Shown: positions 1-8,432 of the stretch, one piece after another | Layout of the letters: each line of letters opens with the position of its first letter | How positions within the stretch are numbered: the first letter of the stretch is position 1 | Made by a program: the position numbers and the translations under genes | Source: Actinophytocola sp036402745 | GTDB taxonomy: Bacteria > Actinomycetota > Actinomycetes > Mycobacteriales > Pseudonocardiaceae | NCBI RefSeq assembly: GCF_036402745.1 | Contig: NZ_DASWSJ010000149.1 | Coordinates: forward strand, 1-22,257 | Reading direction: 5' to 3' | DNA length: 22,257 bases | The notes under the pieces: generated by a model | Told to the model about the DNA's origin: nothing | Database searches by the model: none | What the model saw: the letters and a program-made list of their open reading frames with translations, nothing else

Positions 1-1588
1 GCACGGCGTCGAGCATCCGCCGGTCGTGGGTGACCAGCAGCAGCGTGCCCGGGTAGGCGTCCAGCGCGGCCTCCAGCTGCTCGATCGCCGCCAGGTCCAG
101 GTGGTTCGTCGGCTCGTCGAGGACGAGCAGGTTCACCCCGCGGGCCTGCAGGAGCGCGAGCGCGGCCCGGGTGCGCTCGCCGGGGGAGAGGCTGTCGGCG
201 GCACGCAGGACGTGCGCGGAGGTGAGCCCGAACTTCGCCAGCAGCGTGCGGACGTCGGTCGGCGCCCAGTCCGGCAGCTGCGTCTCGAACGCGGCCAGCA
301 GGGGCCGGTCGTCGGCGAACAGCGCGCGGGCCTGGTCGACCTCGCCGACCCGCACGCCCGGCCCGAGCGACGCGTTGCCCTCGGCCAGCTCCACCCGGCC
401 GAGCAGGGCCGCGAGCAGCGTCGACTTGCCCGCGCCGTTGGCCCCGGTGATCGCGACCTTGTCCGCCCAGTCGATCTGCAGGTCCACCGGTCCGAGGGTG
501 AACCCACCGCGCCGGACCACGGCGCCACGCAGCGCCGCCACCACCGCGCCGGCCCGGGGCGCGGCGGCGATCTCCATCTGCAGCGCCCACTCCTTGCGTG
601 GCTCCTCGACGGCGTCCATCCGCTCGATGAGCCGGTCGGTCTGGCGTGCCTTGGCGGCCTGCTTCTCGGTGGCCTCGACCCGCTTGTTGCGGCCGATCTT
701 GTCGTTGTCGGGGGCCTTGCGGCGCGCGTTGCGAACGCCCTTGTCCATCCACGCGCGCTGGGTCCGGGCACGCAGCTCCAGCGCCGCCTTGGTGTCGGCG
801 AACTCGTCGTAGCGCTCGCGGGCGTGCCGGCGGGCGACCTCGCGCTCGGCGAGGTAGGAGTCGTAGCCGCCGCCGTAGGTGTTGACCTGGTGCTGGGCGA
901 GGTCCAGCTCGACGACGCTGGTGACCGTGCGGGCGAGGAACTCGCGGTCGTGGCTGACCAGCACGGTGGCCGCGCGCAGCCCGGTGACGAACTTCTCGAG
1001 CCGGTCGAGGCCGTCGAGGTCCAGGTCGTTGGTGGGCTCGTCGAGCAGGAAGACGTCGTACCGGGACAGCAGCAGCGACGCCATGCCCGCGCGGGCGGCC
1101 TGGCCGCCGGACAGCGACGTCATGGCGGTGTCGAGGCCGACGGTGAGCCCGAGGTCGGCGGCCACCTCGCCCATCCGCTCGTCCAGGTCGGCCCCGCCGA
1201 GCGCGAGCCACCGCTCCAGCGCCACGGCGTAGGCCTCGTCCGCGCCGGCGGCGCCCTCGGTCAGCGCCGCGGTCGCACTGTCCAGTTCGGACTGAGCGGC
1301 GGTGACCCCGGTGCGCCGGCCCAGGAAGGTCCGCACGGTCTCGCCCGGCCGGCGGTCCGGCTCCTGCGGCAGGTACCCGACGTTCGCGGTGGGCGGGCTG
1401 CGCCGGACCGTGCCTTCTTCGGGCACGACGAGCCCGCCGAGCACGCGCAGCAGGGTCGACTTCCCGGCCCCGTTGACCCCGACCAGCCCGACGACGTCCC
1501 CGGGCGCGACCACCAGGTCGAGCCCCGAGAACAGGACCCGGTCCCCGAATCCCGCGGCCAGTCCCTTCGCCACCAATGTTGCGCTCAC
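1..1588 (-). CDS. ABC-F family ATPase (partial, C-terminus beyond left edge)
   Basis: Soluble twin-ATPase protein with no membrane segments, of the ABC-F family, whose members act on ribosomes (translation factors or antibiotic-resistance ribosome protectors). Starting from GTG at 1588, the first nucleotide-binding domain has Walker A GVNGAGKST (residues 37-45), an LSGGQ signature and Walker B LLDEPTNDLDL. A charged linker rich in K, R and E follows. The second domain has GANGAGKST, signature LSPGERTR and LDEPTNHLDL, then the switch THDRR near the window edge. About 529 codons are visible, so only the extreme C-terminus is missing. There is no good Shine-Dalgarno before the GTG; a TACGCT hexamer (1602-1597) 8 nt upstream could be a -10 for a leaderless transcript. 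Whether it is housekeeping (Ettlia/EttA-like) or a resistance factor cannot be decided from the sequence. Confidence 0.93.
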   Translation of the reverse strand, partial: MSATLVAKGLAAGFGDRVLFSGLDLVVAPGDVVGLVGVNGAGKSTLLRVLGGLVVPEEGTVRRSPPTANVGYLPQEPDRRPGETVRTFLGRRTGVTAAQSELDSATAALTEGAAGADEAYAVALERWLALGGADLDERMGEVAADLGLTVGLDTAMTSLSGGQAARAGMASLLLSRYDVFLLDEPTNDLDLDGLDRLEKFVTGLRAATVLVSHDREFLARTVTSVVELDLAQHQVNTYGGGYDSYLAEREVARRHARERYDEFADTKAALELRARTQRAWMDKGVRNARRKAPDNDKIGRNKRVEATEKQAAKARQTDRLIERMDAVEEPRKEWALQMEIAAAPRAGAVVAALRGAVVRRGGFTLGPVDLQIDWADKVAITGANGAGKSTLLAALLGRVELAEGNASLGPGVRVGEVDQARALFADDRPLLAAFETQLPDWAPTDVRTLLAKFGLTSAHVLRAADSLSPGERTRAALALLQARGVNLLVLDEPTNHLDLAAIEQLEAALDAYPGTLLLVTHDRRMLDAV

Positions 1589-1695
1589 CAGCAGGAAGCG
1601 TAGTCGGGCGACTCTCAGCAAGGTCCGCGCCCTGACCACGTAGTGTCACGCCATCCGGCTGCCCAGCGTCCCGAGACGAACGGAGGTGCGCGCCC

Positions 1696-2136
1696 ATGAC
1701 CGACGCGCCCACGTCGACCACGGTGGTTCCCGAGGAGACCGGCGTCGCGCCGGCCGGCCCGCGGGCCACGCTCACGACGCTGCGGGTGCTGGCGGTGCTG
1801 CACGCGCTGAGCGTGCTCGCCCAGCCGACGTTCGCCGGCCTCTACCTGAGCGGCGACGTCGACGCGTTGGGCCTGCACTCGCTCAACTCCAACCTCGTCG
1901 CGGTGCTCGGGCTGTGCCAGCTGGTGGCCGCGATCGTCTTCGGGTGGCGCGGGCGCGGGCGCTGGTGGCCGCTGTACGCGTCGATCGCCGTCCTGCTCGC
2001 CGAGACGCTGCAGACCGAGCTGGGCTACGTGCGGATGATCGCGATCCACGTCCCGCTCGGGGTGTCGGTCGTCGCCGGGCAGATCCTGCTGACCGTGTGG
2101 CTCTTCCGGGCCGACGCCGCGAGGGGGCGCAAGTGA
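1696..2136 (+). CDS. four-helix integral membrane protein paired with multicopper oxidase
   Basis: A 146-residue protein of unknown function. After a polar, Thr/Pro-rich N-terminus of about 25 residues it has four hydrophobic segments (roughly 26-50, 65-84, 89-105 and 112-137) and a short basic tail ending RGRK. A clear GGAGG (1682-1686) lies 9 nt before the ATG. Its TGA overlaps the GTG of the multicopper oxidase gene (GTGA at 2133-2136), so the two are almost certainly co-transcribed and translationally coupled. No metal-binding Cys/His cluster is visible. It may anchor or assist the exported oxidase, but that is inference from the gene pair only. Confidence 0.8.
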   Translation: MTDAPTSTTVVPEETGVAPAGPRATLTTLRVLAVLHALSVLAQPTFAGLYLSGDVDALGLHSLNSNLVAVLGLCQLVAAIVFGWRGRGRWWPLYASIAVLLAETLQTELGYVRMIAIHVPLGVSVVAGQILLTVWLFRADAARGRK

Positions 2137-3641
2137 GGCTCACCAGGCGCGGGTTCCTCGGCGCGCTCGGCGTCTCCGCGCTCGGCGCGGCCAGCTTCGG
2201 CTCGCTCCTGCTGCCCGGCGCGTCCGGCCAGACCGCGGAGCTGTTGCGCAGCAAGGCCCGGCTGCCGGAGCCGTTCACCGTGCCGCTGCCGATCCCGCCG
2301 CTCGCGCGCCCGGTGCGCCGCGACGCGACGGCCGACCACTACCTGATCACCCAGCGGGAGGCGGAGGCCGAGATCCTGCCCGGGCTGCGCACGCCGATCC
2401 TCGGCTACGACGGGATGTTCCCCGGGCCCACCGTGGTGAGCCGCAGCGGCCGGCGCACGGTCGTGACCCACCGCAACGAGCTGCGCGTGCCCACCGTCGT
2501 GCACCTGCACGGCGGCCACACCCCGGCCGAGAGCGACGGCTACCCGACCGACCTGGTGCTGCCGGCCTCCGGCGGGGACGAGCACGCCGGGATGGGCGGC
2601 AACGTCGCGCACGGGCAGCGGGACTACGTCTACCCGTGCCGCCAGCGCGCGGCCACGCTCTGGTACCACGACCACCGGATGGACTTCACCGGCCCGCAGG
2701 TCTACCGCGGCCTCGCCGGCTTCCACCTGATCCACGACGACGAGGACGACGCGCTGCCGCTGCCGAAGGGCGAGCGGGACATCCCGCTGATGATCACCGA
2801 CCGCGCGTTCGCCGAGGACGGCTCGTTCCTGTACCCGGCGATGGCCGGCATGGCGGGGGTCGAGGCCGACTACATGGAGGGCGTGCTCGGCGACGTCGTG
2901 CTGGTCAACGGCGCGCCGTGGCCGGTCCTCGACGTCGACGCCGCCCGCTACCGGCTGCGCATCCTCAACGCGTCCAACGCCCGGCGCTACCGGCTCTCGG
3001 GACTGCCGTTCGTCCAGGTCGGCTCCGACGGCGGGCTGCTGGCCCGGCCGGTGACGCACCAGGAGCTGGACATCGCGCCCGGCGAGCGGTTCGACGTCGT
3101 CGTCGACTTCTCCCACCATCCACCCGGCACCGAGCTGACCGTCCACAACGGACTGGGCAGCGGCTCCACCGCGCAGGTCATCCGGTTCCGGGTCACCCGC
3201 CGGGCATCGGACGACAGCACGGTGCCCGACGTGCTCAGCGAGGTCGAGCCGCTCGACCCGGCCAAGGCCGTGCGGACCCGGGAGTGGCGGTTCCGGCGCG
3301 GCGAGGTCGGCGACCACGCCGCCTGGCTGATCAACGACCGGCCCTTCGACCCGCGCCGCGTCGACGCCGACGTCGCGCTGGGCGACCTGGAGATCTGGCG
3401 GGTGACCAGCGACCTGCACCACCCGGTCCACGTGCACCTCGACCCGTTCCAGGTCGTCTCCCGCGACGGCGAGCGCCCCGACCCGGCCGACGCCGGCTGG
3501 AAGGACACCGTCGACCTGCGGCCCAGCGAGTACGTCGAGCTGGCCGTCCGGTTCACCGACCACGCCGGCCGCTACCTGATGCACTGCCACAACCTCGAGC
3601 ACGAGGACATGGCGATGATGTCGGCCTTCCGCACCCGCTGA
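2133..3641 (+). CDS. Tat-exported multicopper oxidase (CotA/laccase-like)
   Basis: Multicopper oxidases couple one-electron oxidation of phenols or metal ions to reduction of O2 to water. The 502-residue product opens with a twin-arginine signal (LTRRGFLGALG, then an Ala/Gly/Leu-rich stretch), so export as a folded, copper-loaded enzyme is expected. All four copper-ligand motifs are present in order: HLHGGH (124-129), WYHDH (177-181), HHPVHVHL (429-436) and HCHNLEHEDMAM (484-495), with Met495 in the axial type-1 position. The length and three-cupredoxin layout fit the CotA/bilirubin-oxidase branch. I chose GTG 2133 because it overlaps the upstream stop and puts the RR motif at residues 5-6; the frame is open further upstream but that part overlaps the preceding gene. 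The natural substrate cannot be read from the sequence. Confidence 0.93.
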   Translation: MRLTRRGFLGALGVSALGAASFGSLLLPGASGQTAELLRSKARLPEPFTVPLPIPPLARPVRRDATADHYLITQREAEAEILPGLRTPILGYDGMFPGPTVVSRSGRRTVVTHRNELRVPTVVHLHGGHTPAESDGYPTDLVLPASGGDEHAGMGGNVAHGQRDYVYPCRQRAATLWYHDHRMDFTGPQVYRGLAGFHLIHDDEDDALPLPKGERDIPLMITDRAFAEDGSFLYPAMAGMAGVEADYMEGVLGDVVLVNGAPWPVLDVDAARYRLRILNASNARRYRLSGLPFVQVGSDGGLLARPVTHQELDIAPGERFDVVVDFSHHPPGTELTVHNGLGSGSTAQVIRFRVTRRASDDSTVPDVLSEVEPLDPAKAVRTREWRFRRGEVGDHAAWLINDRPFDPRRVDADVALGDLEIWRVTSDLHHPVHVHLDPFQVVSRDGERPDPADAGWKDTVDLRPSEYVELAVRFTDHAGRYLMHCHNLEHEDMAMMSAFRTR

Positions 3642-3695
3642 AGGCCGGGTGTGAGACGGTGACTCGGGGCGGCCGCGCGCGCGTCGGAGGACATC

Positions 3696-3701
3696 TAAGG
3701 T
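3696..3701 (+). promoter_or_regulatory. candidate -10 element of a leaderless promoter
   Basis: TAAGGT fits the actinobacterial -10 pattern TANNNT. It ends 6 nt before the GTG start at 3708, which would place transcription initiation at or next to the start codon. There is no Shine-Dalgarno in that gap, as expected of a leaderless mRNA. No convincing -35 is seen. Confidence 0.4.
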
Positions 3702-3707
3702 GAGGCC

Positions 3708-4124
3708 GTGACCCCACCCGAGGTTCCGCTGGAGATCCTCACGCCGCTGCGGGCGGTGTGCCTCGCGCTGCCGGACGGGTACGAGGAGACGGCCTGGGTA
3801 GGCAAGCGCTGGTGCGTCCGCAAGCGCACGTTCGCCCACGTGCTCCAGGTCGACCGGGAGTGGCCGCCGGCCTACGCCAAGGCTGCCGGCACCACCGAGC
3901 CGGTCTACGTGCTGACCTTCCGCTCGTCCGGCCAGGAGCTGGAGACGCTGCGGGTGATGGGGCCGCCGTTCTTCAAGCCTAGCTGGGGGGCCGACGTCGT
4001 CGGCATGATGCTCACCGGCCGCGTCGACTGGGCCGAGGTGGGCGAGCTCCTCACCGAGAGCTACTGCGTCCTGGCGCCGAAGAAGCTCGTCGCGCAGGTG
4101 CGGCGGCCCGAGGTCAGTGGTTGA
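3708..4124 (+). CDS. MmcQ/YjbR family protein
   Basis: A 138-residue protein matching the MmcQ/YjbR fold, a small alpha/beta family often annotated as DNA-binding without a proven biochemical role. Features I recognise are the N-terminal LPDGYEETAWVGKRWCVRKRTFAHV block, an internal beta strand region, and the C-terminal block KPSWGADVVGMML followed by GRVDWAEVGELLTESY and LAPKKL. It starts with GTG and has no Shine-Dalgarno. It lies 66 bp after the multicopper oxidase on the same strand and converges on the metallophosphoesterase gene, with only 30 bp between the two stops. Nothing ties its function to the neighbours. Confidence 0.88.
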   Translation: MTPPEVPLEILTPLRAVCLALPDGYEETAWVGKRWCVRKRTFAHVLQVDREWPPAYAKAAGTTEPVYVLTFRSSGQELETLRVMGPPFFKPSWGADVVGMMLTGRVDWAEVGELLTESYCVLAPKKLVAQVRRPEVSG

Positions 4125-4139
4125 GGTAGGCGACGCCCC

Positions 4140-4161
4140 GGGGTAGGGCTGTCCTTACCCC
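4140..4161. terminator. short hairpin between convergent genes
   Basis: ggggta (4140-4145) pairs with tacccc (4156-4161), extended by gg/cc with a one-base bulge and a five-base loop. It lies between the convergent stops and includes the TAA of the metallophosphoesterase gene. There is no T-run on either side, so it is a weak candidate for a bidirectional terminator. Confidence 0.35.
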
Positions 4162-5324
4162 GCGGTGCGCAGGGTCAGCAACGTGATCTCGCTCGGGGCG
4201 AAGACGCGCAGCGGCGGACCCCAGAAGCCGGCGCCGCGGGTGGTGTAGAGCTGGGTGCGGTCGCCGTGGCGGGTGAGGCCGTGGACGGTGGGCTGGTCGA
4301 CGCGGACCAGGTAGTGGAACGGCCAGATCTGGCCGCCGTGGGTGTGGCCGGAGACCTGCAGGTCGATGCCCGCGGCCTCGGCGACGACGACCTGCCGGGG
4401 CTGGTGGGCCAGCAGCAGCACGGGCAGGTTCGGGTCGGCGCCGGCCAGTGCCGCCGTGAGGTTGGCGCCGTGACCGGGCAGGCCGGACGCCCGCGCGGTG
4501 GCGTCGTCGATGCCGGCGAGGACCAGCCGCGCGCCGCCGCGCTCGACGACCACGTGCCGGTTGTGCAGCGACTCCCAGCCCAGCTCGGTCAGGTGGTCGA
4601 GCCAGGCCTGCGCCTCACCGAAGTACTCGTGGTTGCCGGTGACGTACACCCGGGCCAGCCGCGCGCGGATGTCGCCGAGCGGCGCCGCCTGGGCCTGCCG
4701 CCGTTCGACCGTGCCGTCGGCGATGTCGCCGGCGTGGCAGACGACGTCGGGCTCGAGCGCGTTGACCGCGGCCGCCGTGCGCGCCGACCAGCGGGCCCGG
4801 TCGATCGGCCCGAAGTGGGTGTCGGCGAGCAGGACCACCCGCAGCCCGGCCATGCCCGGGCTGAGCCGCGGGAGGACCACGTCGACGCGCTTGACCCGGG
4901 GTATCCGCATCGCCTCGACGTAGCCCCACAGCACGAGCACCAGCGTCACCGCGACCACCAGGCCGGCGACCAGCCGGGAGCGCAGCGGGTTGTCGACCCC
5001 GGCGAGGCCGAGCACGACCCGCGGGACGGTGCCCAGCAGCGTCCAGGCGAACAGCACCCACACGACCCCGAGCGTGGTGTCGCCGATGCGGGCCGCCCAG
5101 TCCTGCGCGCGCCTGCTGTGCCCGAGGAACATCAGCCACGGGAAGCCGACCGCCGCACCGGCGAACAGCACGGTACCCACGACGAACACCGCAACCGGCC
5201 ACTGTGGACCGAGCACCAGCAGCCACCACGGCACCCCGAACAGCAGCACCAGGGCGGCCAGCAACACCACCACGAACAGCCGGCGACTGCGCGGCCGCGC
5301 GACCCGTTCCTGCGCCTGCGTCAT
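4155..5324 (-). CDS. membrane-anchored metallophosphoesterase (YkuE/YaeI-like)
   Basis: A 389-residue calcineurin-like phosphoesterase with an N-terminal membrane domain. Four hydrophobic segments (about 15-38, 43-66, 82-105, 115-137) precede the catalytic domain. The dimetal site is complete: ADTHFG (D168, H170), GDIADG (D200), GNHEY (N231, H232), AHQPR (H307) and SGHTHGGQIWP (H327, H329). Related proteins act on phospholipid-type or nucleotide-sugar phosphodiesters at the membrane; the substrate here is unknown. A GGAGG lies only 1 nt before the ATG, which is unusually tight, but no better start precedes the first helix. It is monocistronic and convergent with the MmcQ/YjbR gene. Confidence 0.9.
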   Translation of the reverse strand: MTQAQERVARPRSRRLFVVVLLAALVLLFGVPWWLLVLGPQWPVAVFVVGTVLFAGAAVGFPWLMFLGHSRRAQDWAARIGDTTLGVVWVLFAWTLLGTVPRVVLGLAGVDNPLRSRLVAGLVVAVTLVLVLWGYVEAMRIPRVKRVDVVLPRLSPGMAGLRVVLLADTHFGPIDRARWSARTAAAVNALEPDVVCHAGDIADGTVERRQAQAAPLGDIRARLARVYVTGNHEYFGEAQAWLDHLTELGWESLHNRHVVVERGGARLVLAGIDDATARASGLPGHGANLTAALAGADPNLPVLLLAHQPRQVVVAEAAGIDLQVSGHTHGGQIWPFHYLVRVDQPTVHGLTRHGDRTQLYTTRGAGFWGPPLRVFAPSEITLLTLRTAG

Positions 5325-5453
5325 GCCTCCAGCCTGCCCGAAGTCCAGCCGGGACGCCCGGGTGGGACGCCTGTCCCGGGTGTTGTCGGTCGAGGCCGGC
5401 GGCGCCGTGCCCGGAATGGACGTTTCGAGGTCGGCCCGGTGCCGGTCGGCGCC

Positions 5454-8405
5454 TCATCGCAGCGCGAACGAGTCGATGCGGAGGTCGCCGGTGAACACGA
5501 GGTACACGTCCCGCCGCCCGTCGGCACCGGCCAGCCGGGCCGACGTGGAGACGTAGGCGTACTTGTCGCCTGTGGACGGCGCGGTGGCGGTGCCCGCGAG
5601 TGGTCCGGTGGGGCTGTCCAGCCGGACCTCGATCGTGCCCGGGCCACCCGCGACCCGCGCGGTGAACGTCCGCGCGTGCCGCAGGTCCGCGTCCCGGAAG
5701 GAGACCCAGTCACCGGTGGCCGCGCCGACGGCCTCGCCATGCGCCTTCGACGTGTCCACCAAGTCGACACCCGCGTAGTCGTCGAAGTCGATCGCCCGGG
5801 TGGTGCGCGCCAGGTCGCGCGGTGGGATCGTCTCGCCGTCGACCCGCACCGACGCCCGCTGCCGGAGGTCCGCCGACGAGGCGCCGACGAGGACGTCGTA
5901 CCTGCCCGCCTCGACGACCCACCGGCCGCGGGTGACGTCCCAGTGTGCGAGGTCGGCGACCGGCACGGACAGCCGCACCGTCTTCGTCTGGCCCGGCTCG
6001 AGGTGCACCCGCTCGAACGCCCGCAGCGTCAGGTTCGGCCGCGGGTCCCGGGACGTCCGCTGGTGCGTGTACAGCTGCACGACCTCGTCGCCCGCCCGGT
6101 CGCTGGTGTTCGTGACCGGAACACCGACCCGCATCGGCGCGTCGACCCGGAGCCTGCCGTAGCGGAAGCTGCTGTAGGACAGGCCGTGCCCGAACGCGTA
6201 GAGCGGGTCGCCGTCGAAGAACTGGTAGGTGCGGCCGGACTTGATGATGTCGTAGTCGAGGATGTCCGGCAGGTCGGCGTCGGACCGGTACCAGGTCTGG
6301 GTGAGCCGGCCGGCCGGGTTCACGTCGCCGAACAGCACGTCGGCCACCGCGCGGCCGGTCTCCTGCCCGGCGTGCGTGGTCCACAGGATCGCGGGCACGT
6401 TGTCCTGCTCCCAGGTGAGCGTGGTCGGGTAGCTGTTCTCCACCACCACGACGGTGTTCGGGTTGGCCGCGTGCACCGCCTTGATCAGCGCGGACTGGCT
6501 CTCGGCCAGCGCCATGGTGGTCCGGTCGTGGTCCTCGCGCCCGTTGATGAACGGCATGCTGCCCACCACGACGACCGCGGTGTCGGCAGCGGTCGCGGCC
6601 GCCACCGCGCTGTCGATGCCACTGTGGACGGTCTCCTCGGCGAAGTGCGCCGCGCCGGCCGCGTCCGGCGAGCCCAGCAGGAGCCTGCCGTCGGCGGCGA
6701 CCGTGAGGTAGTTGTTCGGGCCCTCCCAGTCGTTCGGCGTCTCGTAGCCGGCGTACCTGATCACGACCGTGCCGTCGCCCGCGTCCTCGATCCTGAACTG
6801 CTGCTGTACGAACCAGTCCCGCGGCTGCGGCGCCCGGTTGACGAACGGGCTGGTGGCGCCGTAGTCGGCGCGCTCGACGTACTTGCCGTTGGCGACGCTG
6901 CGCAGGGTCAGCACGCCCTGGCCCCAGTCGAACACGTCGAACTGCTGGTCCGCGCCCGCCGAGGCGCCGCTCGCGGTGAGCGCGGCACCGTCCGCACCGG
7001 ACCCCGCGGTGACGTAGCCGCCGGTGTCGACCGACCGCAGCGCGATCCGGTCGACCGCCTCGTCCCCGGTGACCGTCCCACCCGCGCCGAGCCGGTCGGC
7101 GATCCCGGCCCGCGGCGTGATCCGGTAGGGCATCGCGCCGGAGTACCAGTCCGTGTAGAGGGTGTCCGCGAGCGGGCCGACCACGGCGACGTTCCGGTCG
7201 CCGGCCAGCGGCAGCGTGTGCCGGGCGTTCTTCAGCAGGACCATCGCCTCGCCCGCGGTCCTGCGGGCGAGTGCCTGGTGTGCCGGGCTGTTGACCACGT
7301 CCATCGTGATCCCGCCGTACGGCCCGCCGTCCGGGTCGAACTCGCCGAGCCGGAACCGGATGCTGAGGATGTGCCGCACCGCGTTGTCCACATCGGACTC
7401 GGTGAGCAGCCCCTCGGCCAGCGCGGAGTTGACCGCGCCGGTGGTGGGGCCGGCGTTGGTGTTGTCGACGGTGAAGCTGTCCACGCCGGCCTTGAGGGTG
7501 GCGGCGTCGCCTTCGGCAAGTGTCGGGTAGTAGGCCTGCGAGCCGACGAGGTTGTTGGGGTTGCCCGCGTCGGTGACGTTCAGCAGCGCCTGGCCGGTCC
7601 ACGACCGGACGACGTCGTCGTAGTCCGGCGACACGGTCATCGGCCGGCCGTTGACCAGGTTGTAGGCGGCCATCACGCCGGTCGCCGCGTCGTTCGCGAT
7701 CGCCGGCTTGAAGGCGAGCTCGTCGTACTCGTGCTTCACCCGCGGCCGCAGGTTCGACGACGTCCGGTCGCGGCGGACCTCGTTGTTGTTGGCCAGGTAG
7801 TGCTTGAGCGTCGGCGCGGTCCTGAGGTGGCGCGGGTCGTCGCCGCGCATGCCGCCGGCGTACGCGGTGGAGATCACCCCGGTGAGGTGCGGGTCCTCGG
7901 CGTAGCCCTCCTCGTTGCGGCCCCAGCGGGGGTCCCGCAGCAGGTTCACCACGGGCGCCCACGTGTTGAGCCCCCACACGTCCGGGTTCGCCGAGTTGTA
8001 CCCGCGGGTCTCGTCGCCGACCACTGCGCCGACCTGCTCGACCAGCTTCGGGTCCCAGGTGGACCCGAGCCCGAGCGCCTGCGGGAACACGGTCGCGGTG
8101 GCGGTCCGCACGGCGCCCGGGTCGGGTGTGGAGTGGACGTCGGTGGACCAGGCGAGGCCGTGCAGTGCCTCGGTGCCGGTCTTGAACCGGCCGATGCCCA
8201 GCCGCGGGATGGCGGGCTGGTACTGGTGCAGCAGCGAGATCTTCTCGGCCAGGGTGAGCCGGCCGAGCAGGTCGTCGATGCGCTTCTCGAGCGGCAGCCG
8301 GGGGTCGCGGAACGGGTAGCCGGGTGCGGCCTGCGCCGGTGCGGCGAGCGCGGTGGCGAGCAGCGCGGCGAGCAACGGGACGGCGGTGCGCGGTCTGATC
8401 CTCAT
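5454..8405 (-). CDS. secreted GH3 glycoside hydrolase with beta-trefoil-like insert and CBM6-like tail
   Basis: A 983-residue exo-acting enzyme, probably a beta-glucosidase or beta-xylosidase. Order: Sec signal peptide (basic start, LLAALLATALAAPAQA), GH3 (alpha/beta)8 domain with KHYLANNNE (K201, H202) and nucleophile D279 in NVTDAG, then the GH3 C-terminal domain carrying the likely acid/base E624 in GREDHDR. That second domain is split by about 140 residues (roughly 451-590) rich in repeated LRSV..GKYV-type strands, resembling a fascin/ricin beta-trefoil. A fibronectin-III-like domain (about 770-850) and a CBM6-like module (870 to the end) follow. I start at ATG 8405, since GGAG (8414-8411) lies 5 nt upstream and the GTG at 8411 overlaps it. 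It is the last gene of the sugar operon, 27 nt after the GH31 gene. Confidence 0.92.
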   Translation of the reverse strand: MRIRPRTAVPLLAALLATALAAPAQAAPGYPFRDPRLPLEKRIDDLLGRLTLAEKISLLHQYQPAIPRLGIGRFKTGTEALHGLAWSTDVHSTPDPGAVRTATATVFPQALGLGSTWDPKLVEQVGAVVGDETRGYNSANPDVWGLNTWAPVVNLLRDPRWGRNEEGYAEDPHLTGVISTAYAGGMRGDDPRHLRTAPTLKHYLANNNEVRRDRTSSNLRPRVKHEYDELAFKPAIANDAATGVMAAYNLVNGRPMTVSPDYDDVVRSWTGQALLNVTDAGNPNNLVGSQAYYPTLAEGDAATLKAGVDSFTVDNTNAGPTTGAVNSALAEGLLTESDVDNAVRHILSIRFRLGEFDPDGGPYGGITMDVVNSPAHQALARRTAGEAMVLLKNARHTLPLAGDRNVAVVGPLADTLYTDWYSGAMPYRITPRAGIADRLGAGGTVTGDEAVDRIALRSVDTGGYVTAGSGADGAALTASGASAGADQQFDVFDWGQGVLTLRSVANGKYVERADYGATSPFVNRAPQPRDWFVQQQFRIEDAGDGTVVIRYAGYETPNDWEGPNNYLTVAADGRLLLGSPDAAGAAHFAEETVHSGIDSAVAAATAADTAVVVVGSMPFINGREDHDRTTMALAESQSALIKAVHAANPNTVVVVENSYPTTLTWEQDNVPAILWTTHAGQETGRAVADVLFGDVNPAGRLTQTWYRSDADLPDILDYDIIKSGRTYQFFDGDPLYAFGHGLSYSSFRYGRLRVDAPMRVGVPVTNTSDRAGDEVVQLYTHQRTSRDPRPNLTLRAFERVHLEPGQTKTVRLSVPVADLAHWDVTRGRWVVEAGRYDVLVGASSADLRQRASVRVDGETIPPRDLARTTRAIDFDDYAGVDLVDTSKAHGEAVGAATGDWVSFRDADLRHARTFTARVAGGPGTIEVRLDSPTGPLAGTATAPSTGDKYAYVSTSARLAGADGRRDVYLVFTGDLRIDSFALR

Positions 8406-8432
8406 GAGCACTCCAGTGGGCTGCGGGGACAG

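Noticed and set aside
26..1603. A 525-codon open frame on the + strand over the ABC-F gene
   Set aside because: The minus strand carries two full ATPase domains; the + frame has no recognisable domain.
5325..5453. Possible gene or regulatory element between GH3 and the metallophosphoesterase
   Set aside because: No start with a ribosome site, no hairpin with a T-run and no palindrome stood out.
8406..8411. GTG 8411 as start of the GH3 gene
   Set aside because: That GTG overlaps the GGAG Shine-Dalgarno serving ATG 8405.
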